Assembly: GCA_038496445.1 (NCBI GenBank)
Contig: JALMLS010000276.1
Coordinates: forward strand, 1-64,000
Reading direction: 5' to 3'
DNA: 64,000 nt
Source of the DNA: Trichosphaerium sp. ATCC 40318
Taxonomy: Eukaryota > Discosea > Flabellinia > Trichosidae
Made by a program: the position numbers and the translations under genes. How positions within the stretch are numbered: position 1 is the first letter of the stretch; each line of letters opens with the position of its first letter. A model generated the notes under the pieces. It saw only the letters and a program-made list of their open reading frames with translations. It was not told the DNA's origin and made no database searches. This document shows positions 58,996 to 64,000 of the stretch, one piece after another.

Positions 58996-59305
58996 ATGAA
59001 ACTCTTACTACTTTTCGCCGTATTTCTTTGCTTGCTATGCATTGCCGAAGGCTACTGTCATAGTAAATGCTCCAGGAAATACAGTATGTCTTTAGAACTC
59101 GCTTTTGTGTTTTTGATTTAATGAAGGGTTTAGTTCGCAGTTAAATGGAGAAAAGCTATGTAAGCATAAAAACAATCATTGCCCTGAAAAGGAGTACCCT
59201 GGTATAGATGCAATAACAAGTTCTAAAAAATGCAGGTCATGCTGGGAACGCAACTGTGGTTCTCAATCAAGAAGAATTAACGGCGAAAAATTCTTTATAT
59301 GCTAA
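58996..59305 (+). CDS. Secreted 8-cysteine peptide
   Basis: ATG 58996 gives the signal peptide MKLLLLFAVFLCLLCIAEG. The mature part begins YCHSKCSRKYS; a 46-nt GT-AG intron (59090-59135) follows, then ISQLNGEKLCKHKNNHC, KKCRSCWERNCGSQ and a final Cys at FFIC before TAA (59303-59305). The mature peptide is about 65 residues, basic, with eight cysteines, so probably four disulfides. Defensin-like size and charge suggest an antimicrobial or signalling peptide; that is inference. It sits between repeat copies B and C, which may have moved with it. Confidence 0.7.
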
Positions 59306-59771
59306 GCTTAACCAACAGCTCGTTTATTGTTTCACCAATAAACCCCTCAACATTCCATTATACTTTGTATGTTTTGTATATGCTGCATCTTTTTGGAATA
59401 CAAACCGTGTACATAGTCAGAATGACTTGTTTTTACTATTTGATTAACATCATTTATAAATTATTCGTATGTTTGATCTTTATCAAACTAATACAATAAA
59501 TAGTCAAGGCAAACTGTAACAACAATCAACTTATTAAAAATAGTTTGTCAAATTGAGACAATATGTCAGACTTTGTTTTTTAAAGTGTAGGAGAGCAGTT
59601 TGGATGAAAAAACAGTGTCCAGTGGCTTGCAAGTGAAGCCAACAACTTTCATCTTCACAATAACCACAACTGAGTACGAATTATCATAACCTGTCGCTAA
59701 TCAGTTTTCTATGAGCTCTAGTCATTAAGTTCAATCGGTAATGGTTTTTGGCATCAGCTGAAAGTGTTCAG
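59306..59771. other. 3' flank of the 8-Cys peptide gene
   Basis: AT-rich; contains short frames without coding character. Confidence 0.3.
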
Positions 59772-59926
59772 AAAAAAAAAGTCCAGGGTTGGTTGTGTGC
59801 ACAATCGTGGCACTGGATGTCCTCCCTAAGTGCCTACCCAAAGGCCTCAATCATAAAACTACCTTTTCTGTGCACGTGTTTTTTGCAGTTTGTCCGGTAG
59901 TAACTATTGCCCCAATATTTAACTTC
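59772..59926 (+). repeat. Interspersed repeat, copy C
   Basis: Same words as copies A and B (gtccagggttggttgtgtgc, cctcaatcataaaactacct, tgcacgtgttttttgcag). It diverges after gccccaatatttaac. Same orientation as A and B, about 0.9 kb from copy B. Confidence 0.85.
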
Positions 59927-60206
59927 CCGTTCAAACGAAGACAGAGATGTGCGAACAGCCTTATTTTTAGCTACATAGTAAATAAAGTAACTACAATAGA
60001 GCTTTCCAAAACATGCGTTGTTGTAACAATGTCGTATAAGAACAATTGTTCTCTTCATGTATTGTCGACAGCAGTCAAGTTAAAGAGCATCAAAAAAACC
60101 TTGTAACGGAAAAGTAGACAAACGAAGCATCCATAAAACATAACTCCTTCGATTTGTCCACCACTCATAAACCATTAATACAAATACAGCTGCCTAATAG
60201 AACGTA

Positions 60207-60521
60207 TTATATCATAAGAGAGCGATATTGGAGTGATGTCGTACCTATGTCAAGCAAAAAGCAAGACGGTATAGAAGAAATCTTGTCCATATTAAAGCAG
60301 CTGTTTTGTGTAACATCTTCACCTGCTGGATCAATTGTAATAAGCACAGAATCAGTTTCGTTCGTTTCTAGAAGATATTCTTCATGTTTTGTCCATACTC
60401 TATAAACAAGCAATACATATACAAATGACAAAACCAATGATGAAATACATATAAAAAAAACTGAAAAAACGAAGCTCAGAATGATCTTTAGGAATCCAAC
60501 ACCTAGGTCTCTGTCACTCAA
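60207..60521 (-). CDS. Hypothetical single-pass membrane protein
   Basis: 104 residues, ATG 60521: MSDRDLGVGFLKIILSFVFS, then a hydrophobic stretch (VFFICISSLVLSFVYVLLVY), a polar region (RVWTKHEEYLLETNETDSVL, ITIDPAGEDVTQNSC) and a short C-terminal tail. A candidate upstream exon (MLFVYWVGALFQRI, near 60620) could extend it but I could not join the frames. No family recognised. Confidence 0.45.
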   Translation of the reverse strand: MSDRDLGVGFLKIILSFVFSVFFICISSLVLSFVYVLLVYRVWTKHEEYLLETNETDSVLITIDPAGEDVTQNSCFNMDKISSIPSCFLLDIGTTSLQYRSLMI

Positions 60522-60700
60522 TATTGGTGTTTAAGACAACGGATATAATGTGATACTAACCATCCTAGTAATTGGCCGTATCCTCTGAAATAAGGCGCCT
60601 ACCCAGTATACAAATAACATTTCTGAAGCTAAACAACAAATTTCGCTGGTAAAAAGTCAGCTGAGGTCAGTACGACTTGCCAACTGGACGAAACAGCACC

Positions 60701-61588
60701 ATGTCCACTAACAATACCATACATTCACTTTGTGATGTTCCACCAGAGATATTGACACTTGTACTACGATATTTAGACAAAACACAGCGTATTACTGCTA
60801 CAACAGTTTCTCATCGTTTTAATGACATCATTCGACATAATCTGGGATTCATGATGATAATCCTAAAAGAAAACTCAGATTGCGCTGTTCTGAAAGGAAG
60901 CCCTCTGCTTAAAAACACACGTATTGTATCTACTAGGTTAAATCTATCAGATAAAGACTTGAGTTGTCTCAGAGGGGTTCATACAATAACACTAGCAACA
61001 GGATGTATTGGTGACTCGGGTATTAAGGCATTGTTGGAGGGAGAAATGACTCCTCCTTATGACATCACCTTGCATTACTTAGACATAACAGAAGTATCTC
61101 TAAAGGCTCTCAAAGGTGTACATAAAATACATATTCAGTACTGTAAATTCATTTCAGATTCCGGACTTAAAGAACTCAGAGATGTCCATACTGTTAGCTT
61201 ATACTATCCAAAAATAGATGAATCTATTAATGTACTTGTTAATGTGAACACACTTATTATCAAACAAGGAACCAACTTAACAGATGATGCATTCAAAGGA
61301 TTGACTAATTTAAAACATTTGAACCTAACAGATTGCCGTGGCGTAACAGATAATGGGTTTAAGGATTTGGTGAGTCTAGAAAGTCTAGTACTTAAAGATT
61401 GTCGAAGAGTTACAAATGATTTTTTGAAGCACTTGAAGTCTCTCAAAGAAATCAAAGTAAACAATTGTGAGTGTATTACACGTGATGCTATTAAGTCGTT
61501 GGGTATACCCTTTGCTTATAAAGGATCACTCATTGCATGGTTGAGGCGCTATAGCAAAGGACATAGTGGCATGAACAATGTTAAGTAA
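60701..61588 (+). CDS. F-box/LRR protein (intact, single exon)
   Basis: ATG 60701: MSTNNTIHSLCDVPPEILTL, VLRYLDKTQRITATTVSHRF (F-box), LKGSPLLKNTRIVSTRLN, then LRRs (GVHTITLATGCIGDSGIKAL, LTNLKHLNLTDCRGVTDNGF) to a basic tail (AWLRRYSKGHSGMNNVK). 295 residues, no intron. Same subfamily as the gene at 51868-52701. Confidence 0.9.
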   Translation: MSTNNTIHSLCDVPPEILTLVLRYLDKTQRITATTVSHRFNDIIRHNLGFMMIILKENSDCAVLKGSPLLKNTRIVSTRLNLSDKDLSCLRGVHTITLATGCIGDSGIKALLEGEMTPPYDITLHYLDITEVSLKALKGVHKIHIQYCKFISDSGLKELRDVHTVSLYYPKIDESINVLVNVNTLIIKQGTNLTDDAFKGLTNLKHLNLTDCRGVTDNGFKDLVSLESLVLKDCRRVTNDFLKHLKSLKEIKVNNCECITRDAIKSLGIPFAYKGSLIAWLRRYSKGHSGMNNVK

Positions 61589-61833
61589 ATCACGTGTTAG
61601 TTTGTTTTCAACAAAAAAAAAAAAAATCAAGTTGTTTAGATTATACTTTTTCGGTTTATTAGCACTTTTGTGGAGGTGTAATACATCCACCGCTGTTGCT
61701 ATCAGGTCCAAGATTATCCATACGTATTATACGTTTAGGATGAAATGTTGTCGAACAGTTCCATTCAAAATGTGCCGTTGGTCTAAAGTAAAGAGTAAAC
61801 GAGCCGGACGTTTTCGACAACTAAAACAATCCT

Positions 61834-62214
61834 TTATGGATAAAGCTCAAATGACTTTTTTTGGTCGTACCCTGAGAAGATACAAGGAGAACACTTGCTA
61901 GAGTCACATACTGAACCTTTACTTTGGTGTAGAAATAGCGTATACGTCTCAGAAATGTTTGAGTCGTACCAAACAGTAAAATGACATGGGTCTACTCTCG
62001 TGCTCGTCTCGTTTATGTAAAATATCATATTGAAGTCGTTTGGTTGCCATGCTTGAATAGTCACTGGATAAATACCACTGTCACCACATTGCATCGTATA
62101 GTGTTCAATACCATCCCAAAGGGGGTCAGAGTATACTTGGTAACGGTATGCCCACGTGCTTCCTGATAGGCATAAAATAAGCGTCACGGCGTAGAAGAAC
62201 AATTGTTGCTTCAT
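61834..62214 (-). CDS. Hypothetical secreted protein (126 aa)
   Basis: ATG 62214: signal peptide MKQQLFFYAVTLILCLSGST, then YRYQVYSDPLWDGIEHYTMQ, CGDSGIYPVTIQAWQPNDFN, NETSTRVDPCHFTVWYD and a Cys cluster near the end (SVCDSSKCSPCIF). One exon. Probably a small disulfide-bonded extracellular beta protein with potential N-glycosylation sites (NET, NIS). No family recognised. Confidence 0.6.
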   Translation of the reverse strand: MKQQLFFYAVTLILCLSGSTWAYRYQVYSDPLWDGIEHYTMQCGDSGIYPVTIQAWQPNDFNMIFYINETSTRVDPCHFTVWYDSNISETYTLFLHQSKGSVCDSSKCSPCIFSGYDQKKSFELYP

Positions 62215-62414
62215 TTGGTGTAGAATCCAACGATATTTTTGTCACTAGTCACACGTGACTGATATTGACAAAAGAATAGTTGTTTTTTGTGTTCAGCTGA
62301 CTTGTTAGGCGGAGTGACCACCTTGGCGTTCAATATGTTTGTCAAGAACAGTTTTAAAGCAAAACGTTTCGCTTTATTTTTTTCGTATTCACAAGTAAGG
62401 TTTGCTTTGAAGCC

Positions 62415-64000
62415 TTACATCATCATAACTAGAGCAACAAGAGCGAGCACACAAGATAGCACCAATGATAGGGTGCTGCTTGACGAACTAGGAGCATCAG
62501 TAGCTACTGGAGCGATAGTAGCTACTGGAGCGATTGGGGCTACAGGGGCTACAGGTGTTGCAACAGGGGATGTTCCAGGAGCTGAAGTTGTGCCCTCTTG
62601 TTCACTTCCAGTTGAAGTACCAGAAGCAGAAACAAGTGCAATTCCTGTTGTAGTTTGTAGTGAAGCTTGAGAAGTAGATGTACTCAAATCAGTAACCATA
62701 GCAGAAGCGGTATTCGCTAAAAGAAGAAAAAAGTAAGTACTTAAAAACAACAAGCGAAGTTAAAAACATCAAAAAGAATCATACAAGCACTTGATCCTGA
62801 GATAGTAAGAGAAACAGATGTACTAGATTGACGCTTGCTAGTAGGTACAGAAACAAGTGTGAAGCTATCAGTTGCAATGTTAAATCTCTCTGAAATCCAT
62901 TTTGATAGCTTGAAGAGAGCTTCGTCGTTCAAATCTCCATCAACAACAATAACAATTACAATATCGGTTGTTGGACAAGCAGGGCTTGATGTAGAATACT
63001 CTACTGTACGACCACATACTCTCCACTTACCTTCAGATTTAAATGCAGGTGTAGAGGAACAACGTGGGTAGAACCCAAAGTCTCCAGGATAGAATTCTAG
63101 AGGAGGTACTCCTGACTAATCAAAAAATTAGATTTGTTTTTTTCAAAAGGGTTTTTTTATTGACGTACCACTTCACCGTCAGCCATAATGATGTTGCTCT
63201 CTGGGTCAGCAGATATCTCTAGGATACCTCCAGTATTTCTATAAGTCAAACAAGCTCTTGTTAAGTTTGTATCAGGGTATACACAGTTGAGAATTGGAAT
63301 AACAGTGCACTCATCAACTAAGAAATAAAGCTGTTAAAAAAAAGCAAAAAAAAAAATAACAAAGAAAAACATACCTGCTGGTTTGACAGCACATTCGCGA
63401 GGAGTACAATACCCTCCCTTCTCTAAGATATCATTTTCACACCACTTCCATGTTTGGCTATCATTGACAGGTTTACAAGCGTCACAGCCATCTTCATCCA
63501 ATTTTGGAGAACAAGCAAGTTCAGCTCCTCCTTCACATGGTTTTGAAGAGCAATATAATCCATTTGCAGAAACACAAGGTTCACATCCGAAAGCAGCAAA
63601 GAATTCACATGTCTCAAAGTTATCAACAAGTTCGCATTCTAAGCAATTGAAAACGTTAGTTGTGATGATGACCAATTAATAATGGGAGTCAGGTACGTGC
63701 CTACAACACATCTCTCGTCATTGTTAGGGAAACAACCTTCTTCTCCATCAATATCTTTGCAAGATCTGCAACGTTTATCGCTTTCACAAGTTGCATCATC
63801 TCTGTCTTCACATTTCTGAACATCAGAACCACAACCTTGCAGTGCAACGTTTGCGCTGGCTATACACTTGCCATCACAAGCAGTACAACCAGGAAAATCT
63901 TCACACTCCCCAGAGGATTTATCACTGCAAGCTAAAACAAAGAAAGTTAATAATAAGCTACTTTTTATAGAGACTAGAGAGTTTTGACGTACAGCAGTCA
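62415..64000 (-). CDS. Cys-rich GPI-anchor-type surface protein, partial
   Basis: Runs off the right edge; read right to left. Cys-rich blocks (CEDFPGCTACDGKCIASAN, CRSCKDIDGEEGCFPNNDER, FGCEPCVSANGLYCSSKPCE, DGCDACKPVNDSQTWKWCEN) are followed by a domain with ACLTYRNTGGILEISADPES and VYSTSS-like and VIVIVVDGDLNDEALFKLSK segments. After a Ser/Thr/Pro/Val-rich linker (SPVATPVAPVAPIAPVATIA) it ends in SLVLSCVLALVALVMMM, a hydrophobic tail fitting a GPI-anchor signal. Probably a cell-surface protein. Introns of 45-80 nt. Confidence 0.65.

Noticed and set aside
59789-60106. 105-codon frame across repeat copy C
   Set aside because: It begins inside the noncoding repeat and its frame is not kept in copies A and B.
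61578-61901. Basic 107-codon frame after the last F-box/LRR gene
   Set aside because: It overlaps the secreted-protein gene on the other strand and starts inside the 3' flank; no coding signal.

Overview
The window is nuclear DNA of a unicellular eukaryote. It is AT-rich, uses TAA, TAG and TGA as stops (standard code), and is gene-dense: about 30 genes lie on both strands with little space between them. Almost every gene is cut by short GT-AG introns, mostly about 30-80 nt, many with a GTACGT donor and a T-rich tail. The gene set fits a free-living protist: VPS16, RPAP1, a DCN1-like protein, BRCC36, a DENN protein, an AGFG-like ArfGAP, a DH-PH RhoGEF, a G-alpha, a 7TM protein and a bacterial-type MinC with an N-terminus like a mitochondrial presequence. 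MinC, a Zn2Cys6 factor and many signalling genes would suit an amoebozoan or a similar lineage, but I cannot name the organism.

Layout. 1-2.2 kb: a secreted beta-helix/Cys-rich protein running off the left edge. 2.3-5.6 kb: two weak hypothetical genes, an F-box protein and an EF-hand protein. 6-11 kb: two F-box/LRR genes (one frameshifted), a PhyH-type dioxygenase and small genes. 12.5-26.4 kb: RPAP1 and MinC (divergent), an N-myristoylation-type DCN1 protein, a small Cys-rich secreted peptide, a PhyH gene whose middle exon is inverted, a DENN gene, and an RS-rich protein starting 8 bp after the DENN stop. 26.6-35 kb: a secreted His-rich repeat protein, another secreted protein, a Zn2Cys6 transcription factor, a secreted beta/gamma-crystallin-like protein and two decayed F-box/LRR copies. 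35.6 kb: a hAT-like MITE with perfect 8-bp target duplications. 36.7-49.3 kb: VPS16 with a tRNA-Asp in one intron, a WY/GG repeat protein, an ArfGAP, an intact F-box/LRR gene and a RhoGEF. 49.5-64 kb: more F-box/LRR genes and relics, an SDR, a 7TM protein, BRCC36, an atypical G-alpha, a three-copy ~160-bp repeat, an 8-cysteine secreted peptide and a GPI-type Cys-rich protein running off the right edge.

Themes. (1) An F-box/LRR family of nine members (four intact, five damaged) is going through birth and death here. F-box proteins, cullin neddylation (DCN1) and a K63 deubiquitinase (BRCC36) make ubiquitin signalling a recurring topic. (2) Several small or surface-secreted Cys- or His-rich proteins look lineage-specific. 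(3) The palindrome CACGTG occurs about 70 times, roughly ten times expectation, often inside introns. (4) The nuclear MinC points to a retained bacterial-type division-site system in the mitochondrion. Exon boundaries were read by eye; outer coordinates are better supported than individual splice sites.
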